A DNA stretch of 64,000 nucleotides from Clavulina sp. PMI_390 (taxonomy: Eukaryota > Basidiomycota > Agaricomycetes > Cantharellales > Hydnaceae), in the NCBI GenBank assembly GCA_015039315.1, contig WIDE01000083.1, positions 82,321 through 146,320 on the forward strand. Direction: 5' to 3'. How positions within the stretch are numbered: the stretch's first letter is position 1; each line of letters starts with the position of its first letter. Below are positions 34,564 through 45,882 of the stretch, piece by piece. The position numbers and the translations under genes are program-made. The notes beneath the pieces are model-generated. The model was not told the origin of the DNA, made no database searches, and saw nothing but the letters and a program-made list of their open reading frames with translations.

Positions 34564-35466
34564 TCAGCACTGAATGTCAAGGATCTCGCGTTGCTTCTCC
34601 TCTTGGGCATCGAGTAGTTCAGCAGCGCTATCAAGAGGTGTTTTGTCTCTGCGCAAAACTCTAACGTGAAAAGGCAATATAATAGGGTGAAATGACGGAC
34701 GAGGAACCAAAATAAAATCGAAGTAAACGCACTTTTTTTTGAAGGCCTTTACCGTGTGCCGATAGGTTTCGATTAGCTTGTGCTTATCTTCAGCAAGGAT
34801 GGATTCAAGGTGGTAAAGAATAGCCTTCCGGCTATGGCAGTGCCAATCACAACGTGTCAAATTAGCCCAGCAGATCTATCGAAGGTCGTTCAACTCTACT
34901 TACGCATCCGACATTTTAACGAGCTTGAAGAGCTCATGAATAGCTTGTTGCACGAGGGATTCCTGCGATTTCATGTTTTCCATATTTTGGATATGACGCT
35001 TGATCTGTCACGAGAAATTTGTGGGTGGCTGTATTATCATTCAAGGGATGATGAAGTCGATAAACCTACTGCATCGTAACCAAGTTTATAGGTCTTTGCC
35101 GCCTCTTTGCCGATTTGCTTCTCGACTTGGGGCAGTATGACTAGCTTATCGGCCACCTGGATGGAATAAAAGGACTGTTCGAGCGAAAACAGGAGAGTAA
35201 CAATAGTCCAGCTTGCACATACGGAGAAGAACGCAACTTTCCAACTATAATAGTTCCATGCCTTCATATAGATATACCCTCGGGACCCACGTAGAAGTTC
35301 ACCAGCCCATGCCTGTGCGACGTTGAGCCAACGGAACTGCTGAGCTAAATCAAACACGCGCCTCCCCGAATCGACGAATCATTTTGATGTCATCTCGAAG
35401 GTGATGCTCTATAACAGGGCCGCGATGGCGTTTAATATCATCCGATAGATATTCTGGGGAATCCAT
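34564..35466 (-). CDS. Small-protein tandem family, member C (192 aa)
   Basis: Six exons (35466-35362, 35312-35223, 35156-35070, 35004-34904, 34831-34733, 34660-34564) sum to 192 aa. Exons 2-3 have the fixed family sizes of 90 and 87 nt. Signatures: AWAG at the start of exon 2, YYSWKVAFF at its end, LVILPQVEKQIG and YKLGYDA in exon 3, IKRHIQNMENMK in exon 4, AILYHLESILAEDKHKL in exon 5, and TPLDSAAELLD ... REILDIQC in exon 6. The final motif is the most diverged in the set. Exon 1 is longer than in the others (35 codons), and intron 1 (49 nt) appears to use a GC donor (gcgcgt). The protein looks helical and soluble, with no signal peptide. Function unknown. Member D lies upstream on the same strand. 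Confidence 0.72.
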
Positions 35467-36026
35467 GAGGGGAGGAGTGGCATGAGCAGGATTGATAATC
35501 TCAATAATAAACCCTCACCTCAACTTCACGTGAAGGTCTACCCGCTTTGACAAGTGCTGCCGGGCTCCATCCTCCGATTGCGAGACGAACGAAGCTGGCG
35601 GGCAGAGAATATAATTTCATTAGAGAGCCGATGGTTCTCCAGCATCCCTCAAACCTTCGAGCTGTGATGATCAGTAGCCAGATATATTCAGAGGATTCTG
35701 TTCCTCATAACTTGCATCTGTTGTCTCGATTGTAAATTTGGCAAATCCACACTTCCATTCTCCAGTCGAAGTATCCATGACGAGCTGCAGTATATTTGAC
35801 CATGGGTGATAATTCGAGGAGCCGACTTCACATGAATTAACACACCTGACGACTCCTGCCAGATGAGCGCCTATAATGCCCTGACCTTGCTGACGAAGAA
35901 ATGAACCCTGGATAATGAGCGCTTGCCAGAGGCTAAGACTAGGAGGCAGAAAAAATAATCGCTCTTTTCATTTGGCCGCGAAGGCCAATGATTTGTACAG
36001 GGAGACTACGGAATACATGGAGTAGT
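35467..36026. other. Spacer between family members C and D
   Basis: Promoter of member C on the minus strand. No other gene seen. Confidence 0.45.
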
Positions 36027-36878
36027 TCAGCAAGGCGCGAGCAGTCCCTTGAGCCCGAGTATTTCACACTGGCGGTCGTTTGAGGCGTCGAAAAGCTCGG
36101 CCGCGCTTGGAAGCGGCCCCTTAGAGCTATGAAATATACTGTCGTGCAGGTAGATGTCTTTAGATCTCGCTTCCAGGTGAGGATAGTAGGAGAAGAAATA
36201 CCTTCGCATGAAAGTTTCCAAGGTACGTTGATACATTCTGATCAACATACGTAACTCCTGCGAAGGGATGCTTCCGAGCTTCCAGAGCATAGTCTGCCGC
36301 CTGATATGAAGTGCACAGGATCAAATGCGATCCGAGACGAAGTTATGGGCGGATAAAAGATCGTTACCATGTCGAGGTCGCTACAAGCTTGAAAACCTCG
36401 CTGAAGATGTCATAGGCCCTACAATCCCCCGGTTTCACTTCATCCATAAGCTGAATCTGGACTTTGATCTACGGCCACTTGCGATGAGGAATATCCTCGC
36501 CCGAACGAGGATATGCATACTATGAACTTACAGCATTCCAATCGAGCTTGTAATAGTCTGCTTCTTCCATGCCAAGGTGCTTGGCAACCTGAGGCAATAT
36601 GACGAGAGTGTCGGTTATCTAACAAGATGAGCTTGGTATTTAGTGAGCTAGCTAAAATAATTGAGAAGTCATGATACCAACGGTGAAGAAGGCCAGCTTC
36701 CAGCTGAAATCCTTCAAAGCCGAGATGGAGACGACCTCAGAAGACCTCCTCGAAATAGCGTCCATCCACACCTGAGGAATACAAAGGACGTGAGAAAGAG
36801 AAGCTGGAAGCCGAATCAAAGACTGACGTCACCTAGCTTGGTCAGAAAGGCCATATCCTCCTGAACGAGGGGCTCCAT
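36027..36878 (-). CDS. Small-protein tandem family, member D (175 aa)
   Basis: Six exons (36878-36828, 36771-36682, 36618-36532, 36468-36368, 36300-36202, 36126-36027) close in frame at 175 aa. Exon 1 is 51 nt (MEPLVQEDMAFLTKLGD). Then VWMDAI and DFSWKLAFF (exon 2, 90 nt), TDTLVILPQVAKHLG and YYKLDWNA (exon 3, 87 nt), IKVQIQLMDEVKPGD (exon 4), and GSIPSQELRMLIRMYQRTLE (exon 5). Exon 6 has GPLPSAAELFD ... QCEILGLKG followed by four extra residues (LLAPC end). A TATA box lies about 72 bp upstream of the ATG. Function unknown; all introns are GT-AG. Confidence 0.75.
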
Positions 36879-36949
36879 GGCGGCCAGCGAGCTATCGAGG
36901 CGACGCTATGCGGGGGTTTCGACATGAAGGGGGGGTGATTCCCGTTGCC

Positions 36950-36955
36950 TTTATA
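36950..36955 (-). promoter_or_regulatory. TATA box of family member D
   Basis: TATAAA on the minus strand, about 72 bp upstream of the ATG at 36878, at the spacing seen in other family members. Confidence 0.5.
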
Positions 36956-37876
36956 CACCCGCCGATGAAAAGCAAATCTAGTGGGCTTCATGTGAAAGAA
37001 TGTTGTCAAAGAGGTGATATGTTCGGCCAGGCGACGAAGCCGCATCTTCGACCACGAACCGCAACAGTCGTGCCAATAAGCTATAGAGTCATTATACGAA
37101 GAACCAAGCTTCCGCCTCACGGTCAGGAGACCAACACTGCGGGCGGGCGGACTTCTCACTGCTCGACTTTTCCTTTGGGGTCCCCACCATAGAACGCTGG
37201 AGGGAACGAGCAAGCCAGAGGGGGTTTCCACTAGCTTGAAATAACTGTCGCATGGCCCAATGATTTGGGATATTGGGAGATCTCAATCTCAGCGAACATT
37301 GACGTCTCCGACGTGAATGGCGTTCAATGGGGACAATTCTATATTCTCCTCTACCAATGAGCACTGTGTCCCATTGAAGTAGAAGAGGTATCGCCCACGC
37401 ATAGAGATCAAAGAGGACACCAGTTGAATTGCGATGAACAATACTGAACGCTCTCAAACAGGCAGGAAAGAGATAACGGCCGTTTAGTCAGACCAGCCAG
37501 GTAGGAATACACCTAAAAAGACCCGAAATCACGCAGCACATCCAGCGAGCTCACATAAATCTTCCTGGGTATGATCGCAAAGCCTCGGAATCTTATCGTC
37601 TCATGACAATCTCCACAATGGGGTGAAGGAATACAACATCAGTATGAGCCAATTCTCCTTCAAGAACATTTAAGCACAGTTTTTGGCAGTATGCGCTGGG
37701 GTGATGTCATGAATAGACGGGTGTGGTGACTAACTGATGGCAACCATAACTCCCCGGTATGGGGATGAGCAATATGAGCGAGAGGAAGGATTTTACGGAT
37801 GAATTTGCACCATAATATATATAAGATAAAGCTTAAGAGGGCTTTGGGGATCAACGAGACCTTTCAATACGTGAAA
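36956..37876. other. Intergenic, no confident gene
   Basis: A minus-strand frame at 37092-37457 has no recognisable domain. Nothing else found. Confidence 0.4.
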
Positions 37877-38425
37877 CTAGAGGGTAGGTTCGACATTTGT
37901 AGAGGGCCGCGCAAGCTCTAACGAGTCGTTGATCAGTATTATCTCACTATTCACCTGGTACAGACGCATAATCCGGAAATCTTGAAAGAATGTCAAGACG
38001 ATGGACGGCATCAAGCTGTCAAGTCGGAGAGGTGGACCGGCCTCAGTGGGATCACGTGCTTCGGACCCGAATCTGGCATCGAAAGGTTCCAGCGTTTTCT
38101 TTTCGACACCCAACATCACCCACATCGTTCTTAGGTTCACAACGCGATGGCCACACAAGTTTTTCACCCTGAAGTCCTCTGGGCCCAGAGGAGTTCGGAA
38201 ACTGAACCTGAAAAGGTTCGCTACTGCTTCTGTGCTTCCATCGATCAATCGCGTCTCGGGGACCATGGCCCGTAGGCGCGAAACGACCATCAAGCAGCGA
38301 CTAATTTGTCTCGAATTTTGTTTATTTTTCTCCATGATCTTCGGGGGATCCTTCAATCTGCTGTTTACGACATCCCTACACGCGTTTCTCCTACGCATAA
38401 TCGATTGGATCGTATTCGCGCCCAC
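37877..38425 (-). CDS. Uncharacterised ORF, both strands open
   Basis: A 182-codon frame on the minus strand, overlapped by a 165-codon open frame on the plus strand (38001-38498). No motif is recognised on either. It lies exactly where the first exon of the p23 gene would be expected. It may be non-coding; listed because of its length. Confidence 0.2.
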   Translation of the reverse strand: MGANTIQSIMRRRNACRDVVNSRLKDPPKIMEKNKQNSRQISRCLMVVSRLRAMVPETRLIDGSTEAVANLFRFSFRTPLGPEDFRVKNLCGHRVVNLRTMWVMLGVEKKTLEPFDARFGSEARDPTEAGPPLRLDSLMPSIVLTFFQDFRIMRLYQVNSEIILINDSLELARPSTNVEPTL

Positions 38426-38466
38426 TGGATTTCCTTCGGCAATCGGTGTTGATTTTCACGGTCTAG

Positions 38467-39614
38467 AACTATCTGCTCGTGACTATCAACCTTCCTGATA
38501 TTATCGAGAGCACCCTCAAGTGCGTTCATCGCGTCTAATCTCTTGGTGCTGTCATGAGCGTCAAGTTGCATCATATCGTTATCACTTGGTCCACTATTCT
38601 GACCTAAATACACTCCGAAATGTGTGCAATAGGTACGATCTTACTCCCAATGGCTTCACATTCGCCGCTACAACCGGAGAGTGAGTGCTACTGGTCAAAG
38701 CTACAAAACCGTGCGAATATTCACTATTTGCTTTTCCATCCTTGCCATCGTTTGATGGATGATCTATCAAAATCGCATTCGACCACATAGCCCCGAGAGG
38801 AATATCCCGGAGAAGCAGTGGGCGATGGATGTGGAATTCTTCGGTACGGTTGATGTCGAGGTTAGTCGCTCTCCACTCCAATTTCTCTTCCCCACAAAAT
38901 AACATCAACACAACTTTGTCCATGTTCCTCCAGAAATCCCAAAAGAGCTTGTCGTCTCGGAAATTTGCGCTCAAGCTCATCAAGAAGGAACTCAAGTTGG
39001 AGTATTGGCCCAGGTTGACGACAAAGAAGCAAGCAACAATCAAAACCGACTTTGACAAGTGGGGTACGTCAAACTCCTACTAATCCCTTCGGTGAATCAC
39101 TAGTTAACGGTTGTTACCTACTGGACGTTCCAGTTGACGAGGATGAACAGAATGAGACGGTCGAGGGTAAGCAACCTTGTTGCCCACTTTCACTCTCAAT
39201 TGGATATCTGGCTCACACACGCTTCTATCATACGATCACCCTAATCATCGTCGATTCCATATAGTGCCCGAAGATGAATTTGGTGGAGGTGGCTTCGATC
39301 CTGCCATGCTCTCAGGCCTCGGTGGTGGTGGCGGTGGTGGTGCCGGCGGCATGCCTGACATGGCGCAGGTACGTTCCCTTGATCCAAAGTGTTTTCTCCT
39401 CTTCTGACCCGCTCCCACCACGCAGATGATGTCTCAAATGGGTGGTATGGGTGGTATGCCTGGGATGCCCGGAATGCCCGGAATGCCTGGGATGCCAGGT
39501 ATGCCGCCAGGCTTTGACCCCTCTTCTCTCGGACTTGGTGGCGACGATGAGGATGGGGAGGGGGATGATGATGACGAAGGTCCTCCACCGCTAGAGGATG
39601 GTGAGGAAAAGTAG
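38467..39614 (+). CDS. sba1: p23/Sba1 Hsp90 co-chaperone (first exon not found)
   Basis: Seven exons (38467-38519, 38633-38680, 38791-38860, 38934-39063, 39134-39166, 39265-39368, 39426-39614) join in frame to 208 residues. The CS domain is clear: VTINLPDIIESTLK, YDLTPNGFTF, WAMDVEFFGTVD, then KKELKLEYWPRL and IKTDFDKWVDEDEQ, the p23 signature. A Gly-rich linker, five MPG-type repeats (about 39454-39510) and an acidic tail (DDEDGEGDDDDEG) follow, as in fungal p23/Wos2. p23 stabilises ATP-bound Hsp90 with client proteins in the cytosol. The family normally starts with about 20 residues containing WAQR; I could not find that exon upstream of the acceptor at 38466, so the start given is the first supported coding base. 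Confidence 0.85.
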
Positions 39615-40926
39615 AACGGGAACCAAAACAACCACTTCCGGTCCCGGATTTCCTGCATCTTGCTGTTTGCTCACATGTTGTGTATGAAAGAATCGGCCAC
39701 CACACAATCTTCCGATGTATCCACCAAAATAAAGCCTTATTATAACGTCATGATGTCAACCCACTAACATTACTGAGCGTCTTCTGAAGAAATCTTCCAT
39801 ATTCCTCCATTTCATAATCATGTGTTGTTACAATCATAAATGGGTTAGGCCACGATGCAGCAAAGAAACGCGGATGGAAAGTCATGATTTGACTTTTTAC
39901 AGAATTTTTGTGACTTTGGCCGGTCGTCGAGACACCAGTTGTACATTAGCCATTTTTTCCATAGGCAAGCGTGTTCGAGAGCGAGAATCCACAGCTTCTA
40001 GCGCACTTCATCGCAATAATAATCAAGCCCACACCTACTACAGCCTTCAAGTCAAAAGTTTCGCGGTATGAACAACCTGCAAGCCAGGTTTAACGGCATA
40101 GGTCTCGGTACGATATTCCGCAGCCCTTCTAATACGGAAATATTCTTCGCCTCGCTTTTCCTTGAGGAGCGAGCCAATATATGTTGAGGGTGAAGCTCGT
40201 TGGAATAGGAATTGCAACGAGTGAATGGGGACCGGCGGGTAACCCACGAAACGAAGTAGGGAATCAAGACCCTGGGACGGAAGTTGTCGCGTAGTTTCGA
40301 GCATGCTGGAAGACCAGCCCGAGGTGAGGGTTCCAGAACATCACTCAAAGGCGAGCTTGTTGCCTGCAATTCCGTTTCCCACGGCCTCGGCAGGCGAGTT
40401 ACTGCTGTGGTGACTCATCGAGATATAGGAGTTGGGATGCTATACTGTGCATCCGCGAGGCAAATATTGAGAACCCGTTGCTGAGGACATATTTGGGAGG
40501 AGTGCAGGATATAATACCAGCCATCGAACAACAAAAAAAAACAGAATCGAAATCCCAATGGACAACGTGAACAACGCGTGTAAGGTGAAGCATGCTGTGG
40601 GATCGCGTGGCGGGTAGGCATATTGCTGCAGGGCGCGTTAAGGCCGCTCGTTGCTGGGGACGACCGAGAGGAGGCAGTTACTATTGTTGGCCTTTGTTAT
40701 AGGATTCCCACGGGATTTGCTTCCTCTGCTTGTTTGGCTCGACTGAATTGGTGGCACACACCAGTCGTTAGTTGCGTCGCTCTTTGTCCGCTCGTATAAG
40801 ACCCCTCAACCATGCTCCCCTTATCGGCTGCCCCCGACCACCGTACGACCACAACTACCCTCCCCGACCACAAAAACCCACACAAAGCCGTCTGTCTAGA
40901 AGTCAGAACACGTGCAACTGTGGACA
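39615..40926. other. Intergenic, no gene seen
   Basis: 3' flank of p23 and 5' flank of the BTB gene. Nothing recognisable. Confidence 0.45.
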
Positions 40927-43650
40927 ATGGCTAGTCCACCTACAAATACCTTCAACTTTAACACTCTGCGCCAACAAACGTTTAGTCCAGAATCGCACCT
41001 CGAAGACGAAGAACATCAACCCCCAGCCGCCTTGCCTTCCTCTTCTTCTCGTGCCTCAAATACTGTGTCTACATCTGCGAAAAAGCGTCTGCGATCTATC
41101 ATGTCTTGGCTTCACAAAGATGAGGCCTCAGGCCTTGTCGTTCAACTCGACCACCCAGTCCAAGGCGCGTGGCAGCAGAACAGTAGCAAAGCTGGCCTCC
41201 TCAATGCTGGTGATAGGTGGAAAGCTGCCGATCTAATACCCTCTCCACCTCTCACTGGCCAATCGACCACCCTCGGAATGGGTGCCCAAATTGTTCGTAC
41301 CCCAATGGAGGCGCTCCAGAGCGTCTCAATAACTCATCAAGGAGCATCTATCGCACTCGAGAGTCCCCGTCCTGCTCCTCGCGCGCGTGCAAGCACTCTG
41401 TCGTCTCGCTCGAGTCGCGGTTCTGGTGCTTCCCTTGATGCCCAAGTCGTCCAGCGCCCCATGGTGAGTCATCGAATCAGCTACCCGCGACTTCCGGAAC
41501 CTAATTATCACCATTCACTATTGCTGAACGCTAAGGCCTCGCCGAGCAAACCCCGCACGTCGCTGTCAAAGGCGAAGCTTGAGCTTCCTCCTCTGCCCGA
41601 CCTCCGCCCCATATCCACCTTTAGCGTGGGTATGACCACCCCTCCCCCAACTCGCCCGGCCCCCACCCGAACTCTGCCGCCTATTCCAAGTCAGCGCAGC
41701 AGCGCTCGAATCTCGCAGTCGGGTGATTCTCGCTCTGCAAAGTCGAGCACGAGCAGCGTTGATGTTGAGCCCTCACCTCCCCTTACACCCGGGCTTCCTC
41801 CTCCCCCCTTTCAACCTATTCTCGTCGTAGCTCCTAATGCAGGCCCCTCGCCGTCGGACAATGAGCTGATTGTTGTTGAGACCGCCAGCGATCGGTTTAC
41901 CACCACGCTTGGGACGCTCACCGCCACTCCCTCTCAATTGGCCACATATGTAACCGGACTCTTCAGCGAGTCGGTCGTTAGTGCCACTGAGGAGAACAAG
42001 AACTCTGCGAAACACGGCAGTATCCCAATCCAATATCCCATGAGCCCTATGAGTGCCTTTATGCCTGCCCCTGTCAATGGCATCGGCTTGGGTTGCCTCG
42101 CCTTCCCTATGGACGAAGAAGACTTCATTCCAAGGTTCAGAGATGACGAAAATGAGGATGAAGATTACGAGGACATCACTCCGGAGAATGATAATACACC
42201 AAAGAACGAGGATAATTCGGTTCCTCCATCGCCTATCACACTCCCCTCGATACCTCCAACTCCTCCGCTCAATATCCAGCGCCGCCCAAGTATCCCCCAG
42301 CGAGCACACATCTTCCTCGATCGTCCCTCCGCGCCTTACACCCATGTCCTCAACTTCCTGCGCGCTCCCAAGTCTCTCCCTCGCTCCCTCACGCAGATGC
42401 CAGCGAACAGCAGCGTCCGCATGGATGCTCTGCTCCAAGTGCGCGAGGAAGCTCTTTTCCTCGGCATGGATGCGCTCGTCCAATTGTGTGATGAGGAAGT
42501 TGAAGCGAAGCGTGGACGCCGCCAAGCCAAGCTTGCTCGTGAACAGAAAGCGGCATCTACATTGCCCGTCGCGCGCCAGAGCATGTCAAGCGGACATGGC
42601 ACCGCCGTCGAGGATGTCACGGGCTCTGCGGGCCCTACTCCTTCGCCCGGTGCGATGGATAAGGGCTTCGAGGGTGAGTCTGCGCCAAGCACGGCCGCAA
42701 ACACCCCTCGCTCTTCCTGTGATGAGCTCCCCGATAGCCCTGAGATCGAGCCACCTTCTGCTTCTTTTACACAAGCCGCTACCTCCGCGCGCCCCATGAT
42801 TCTCGAGATGCCTCCGCTCAACACTGTATCTGCACTTCGCGGAGGAGCGCCCGTTCCTGTGCTACCCTCCCCCACTACCGAAATGAACGCGAATGTCCAG
42901 CCAGGCCGTGCCTCGCTACTTCGCGCGTCCAAGTCCATCGCGGCATTCAAGGATCGTGAAGAGGCGCTCAAGCAGCTCCGGGAGAGCAAGAGCAGCGCTG
43001 GCCTGCGCTTAAGCACTAGCACCTGTGCTTCTGTTAGCTCACACCCTTCCCCGATCAAGGTTTCCAATATCACGTACTCTGCTGGGCACTCTCGTCTACC
43101 TAGTTTGCCTGTGGAGGCGCCTCCGCGCAACTCCGTCAGTTCACGGGAGGCCGACAAATCTGAATACGCCCCATCGCTCGTTCGATCCTCCACTGAATCC
43201 TCCACCGACTCCTCCCTTCTCCCTCCCACGCGTCCTTCATTTGACTCCCATCGTAGCTCATTCGAGCACTCCGCCGAGGACGAGCCCCTTCCACGTCGTT
43301 GGGCCCAGACCCAGCGCGGCCAAGAGTTTGTCTCGTGGGCCCAAGCGCAAGAACGCCACGCTGCCGTGCTCGCCTCCAATCCCAAAGGCAAGAGTAAGAG
43401 CGTCGGCATAGAAAGTGTCGAGGACAAAAGGGCTCGCGAGCTCAAGGAGAGGATCCGAAATGGCGAGGAGGTCGTTGCGCCTATGATGCGTGTGGACCCA
43501 TCCGTCGCAAAGAGGCTTGAAGAGGCGAGGAAGGCCAGGGCCGCAGCGCATACCAAGTCGCCGTCAACTTCGTCTGCTTTCTCAACTAGTACGGGTGGGT
43601 TGATGAAAATGCTGAAGAGGACCACCTCAGAGAAGACCCGTGCTTTCTAA
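40927..43650 (+). CDS. BTB/POZ (T1-type) domain protein, 907 aa
   Basis: A single exon. The first 310 residues are Ser/Pro-rich with basic patches. The BTB fold is split: IVVETASDRFTTTLGTL and SQLATYVTGLF at about 320-345, then an insert of about 115 residues (acidic run DDENEDEDYEDI). The second half follows at about 460-535: IFLDRPSAPYTHVLNFLR, MDALLQVREEALFLGMDAL. This spacing of an FxTTxxTL strand and FLDRxxxxFxxVLxFLR is the potassium-channel tetramerisation (KCTD) type of BTB. Such proteins oligomerise and can be adaptors of Cullin-3 ligases. The C-terminal 370 residues are low complexity with basic helices near the end (RARELKERIRNGEEVV, KRLEEARKARAAA). The start is the first ATG in the frame. 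Confidence 0.75.
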   Translation: MASPPTNTFNFNTLRQQTFSPESHLEDEEHQPPAALPSSSSRASNTVSTSAKKRLRSIMSWLHKDEASGLVVQLDHPVQGAWQQNSSKAGLLNAGDRWKAADLIPSPPLTGQSTTLGMGAQIVRTPMEALQSVSITHQGASIALESPRPAPRARASTLSSRSSRGSGASLDAQVVQRPMVSHRISYPRLPEPNYHHSLLLNAKASPSKPRTSLSKAKLELPPLPDLRPISTFSVGMTTPPPTRPAPTRTLPPIPSQRSSARISQSGDSRSAKSSTSSVDVEPSPPLTPGLPPPPFQPILVVAPNAGPSPSDNELIVVETASDRFTTTLGTLTATPSQLATYVTGLFSESVVSATEENKNSAKHGSIPIQYPMSPMSAFMPAPVNGIGLGCLAFPMDEEDFIPRFRDDENEDEDYEDITPENDNTPKNEDNSVPPSPITLPSIPPTPPLNIQRRPSIPQRAHIFLDRPSAPYTHVLNFLRAPKSLPRSLTQMPANSSVRMDALLQVREEALFLGMDALVQLCDEEVEAKRGRRQAKLAREQKAASTLPVARQSMSSGHGTAVEDVTGSAGPTPSPGAMDKGFEGESAPSTAANTPRSSCDELPDSPEIEPPSASFTQAATSARPMILEMPPLNTVSALRGGAPVPVLPSPTTEMNANVQPGRASLLRASKSIAAFKDREEALKQLRESKSSAGLRLSTSTCASVSSHPSPIKVSNITYSAGHSRLPSLPVEAPPRNSVSSREADKSEYAPSLVRSSTESSTDSSLLPPTRPSFDSHRSSFEHSAEDEPLPRRWAQTQRGQEFVSWAQAQERHAAVLASNPKGKSKSVGIESVEDKRARELKERIRNGEEVVAPMMRVDPSVAKRLEEARKARAAAHTKSPSTSSAFSTSTGGLMKMLKRTTSEKTRAF

Positions 43651-44246
43651 GCTTCGCAGACTTCACTCAATCGCTCATATCCAAGTTACTAAATTCTCTT
43701 TCCTCATTTCTTCTAAATTCTGCTTGCGTTTCCGATTCCGCTCACAACACATCATGCATACAACACTCACTAATTCGACATTACCACATACGATCATTCA
43801 TTCACCTCTTTTTCCCTGTCTCATCTCAATCACCGCTCCTCCACGATCATTCATTTCTCCCTGTCCTTTAGATGTACTACCTTATCACTCTTTAACGCCT
43901 CCATTTCCTTTCCCCGTCTCGGTCTTGGTCTCTGTACCCACTGTATCAAATAGCAAAAGTTCCCCTCTCCACTCATGAACAGTCTAGGCCGCTTGTTACG
44001 GATCCCTTGAGTTTCATCGCATGTGAATTTCTATTGGTTGTGCGGTGTACTTATGAAGAAGGTGGACAAAAGTGAGGCTGAGTAATGGGTCCTTTACGGA
44101 ATTGATCCATGACGTCACTCGAGCAGCGTTCGCCTTCCTCCCCCCTTCAATCGACTTGTCCAATCCTTGCATTACCGACGCATACACACAAAATAGAGCG
44201 GTGTGAAGAGAAGGCATCGTGGAGGTAGAGCTCTACTGAACTAGCA
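43651..44246. other. 3' flanks of two convergent genes
   Basis: C/T-rich tract at 43700-43960. No gene seen. Confidence 0.45.
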
Positions 44247-45882
44247 CTAGTAGCCTCGGGACTTGCGTGCCATAGAGACGAATAGGCCTGATGATTTAAC
44301 CCACCCGACGAACCAGTCTCCAAGAGTGATGCCCCAAAGGAAAGGCAGGTAAGCAAACCCACCCTTTGGCTAACCGTGATAAGAGAAGCGTGAGCAATTC
44401 ATATGAGGGATATTGTGCCCGGGGCCGAAACAAAGTAAGTAGATGTACGGGGAGAGGAGAAAAAGTCAGTAGTGGTCAAACACGGAGTGACAAAGCTGAG
44501 GTCAGGGCCAGTGCAGGAAGCATGGAGCTGAATTCGAACTAAATATGAACTTTACGTACCCCAACTGAGACAAGGATCGCTTCGTCCATAGATTTGTACT
44601 CCGCCAGTGATACAGGCCCTTTTCCGCTCCCATCGTCGCTGGCGAGCGTGGCAAGCAAGTTCTTCTTTACGACCTCGATATGGTTGTTCGCCTTCATGAA
44701 CTGGTGCTGTTCGTTCCACTCGATGATGTCGCCTATCGCCCAAACGTTTGGAAGAACCGAGGAGGGGGAAGGCTGGACGTTGAGGGTCGGCGCAACTTTG
44801 ACTCGTCCGCCTGGGGAGAGCGCGGAACCGCCTGCGAACTCGGCGAGGCATGCTGTATTAGGACGGGGTCCAGTCATTGGGATCTACGATATACAAGATC
44901 AGATATCGTAAAGGCGTATTGAAAGCACAGTCGCGATGCGACCAGGGTGCATTCCATTACAATAGCATCATGCCATCAGAATACACCGTGAAGATGCATT
45001 ATGAGACTTACGAAGAGGTTTGCATCAATCTCGACGCCTTTCGATGTTGTACAACTGAGCCCAGCTTCGCTGAAGAGCCCTTCTGGAGGGATATCCAGGC
45101 GATCATCAAGAACGACATTGATGCCAGCAGACTTCACTTTTGCAAGAGCGTAGTCTCTGAACTTGCTGGTGTATACATCGTTCAGCAGCTGTGGAGACGC
45201 TTGCAGAAGCGTCACGTCCGTGCTAGGGAAGAAGTTTTTGATTTCGCCAGCGAGCTCTAAAAGAGAGGATAGACGATCGTTTCAGAGAATAGTTCCTGCG
45301 GTATTGTGAGCTGAGACTACGGTCCCCGCACAGAGTGTCGCTTGCTTTTCCTCGGCGAGCTGCACCCGAGGCCGAAGAATCAAAAAATGACGCACCAATA
45401 CCAACGGCTCCACCACCCGCAATAACAATCTTCTTCGACTTCGCAATCTTGGCCCTCCACTCATTGACATGAGCAAAGACCTCGCGTTCGCTATTAAGCT
45501 CTGCGAAGGAGAGTGGACCATTCCATGTCGAACCGGTCGCGAGAATAAGGTAGTCATACGCGAGCCTTTCTTGGCTCTGGAGCACGACTACCTTTGCCTT
45601 ATCATCAACGGCCACGGCCCGGCCCTGCACAAAGCGCCCAGGCGTGCCGGGCTCGAATACCTTGTCATATGGGATGAGACCACCCGAGGTGGTTGACTCC
45701 AGGTTTCCCTCAGAGGTGGTCACCATGCGCGCAGTGGCCAGATAATGCACGGCGAAGGGTAAAGTGGAGACGAGGCTGAGGTTATGTTTCGACGAGTCGA
45801 GTGAGGGGCTCAGTATGCGGGCGAGCCTGGCGCCAGAGCCACCGCCAACGATGATGATTTCGATCTTTTTGGAGGAGGACAT
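44247..45882 (-). CDS. AIF/AMID-like FAD-dependent NAD(P)H oxidoreductase
   Basis: Four exons (45882-45396, 45256-45012, 44883-44560, 44369-44247) give 392 aa, all phases consistent. Residues 8-20 (IEIIIVGGGSGARLARIL) form the FAD-binding Rossmann turn, with a slightly altered GxGxxA spacing. YDYLILATGSTW is the ATG motif. IVIAGGGAVGIELAGEI is the NAD(P)H-binding GxGxxG, and NVWAIGDIIEW the GD motif near the C-terminus. The tail (GGFAYLPFLWGITLGDWF ... ARKSRGY) matches the membrane-associating end of AMID/FSP1-type enzymes. These reduce quinone-type acceptors and act at membranes or mitochondria. The last exon lies behind a 190-nt intron. A relic of a related gene lies at about 48440-48860. 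Confidence 0.85.

Noticed and set aside
38594..39058. 154-codon open frame on the minus strand
   Set aside because: It overlaps the p23 exons and introns on the other strand, and the p23 reading is supported by a known fold.
39454..39510. MPG tandem repeat as a possible collagen-like or CRISPR-like repeat
   Set aside because: It is an in-frame low-complexity linker typical of fungal p23 proteins.
42336..43625. 429-codon open frame on the minus strand
   Set aside because: It is antisense to the BTB gene; its composition mirrors the Ser/Pro-rich coding strand and no domain is present.
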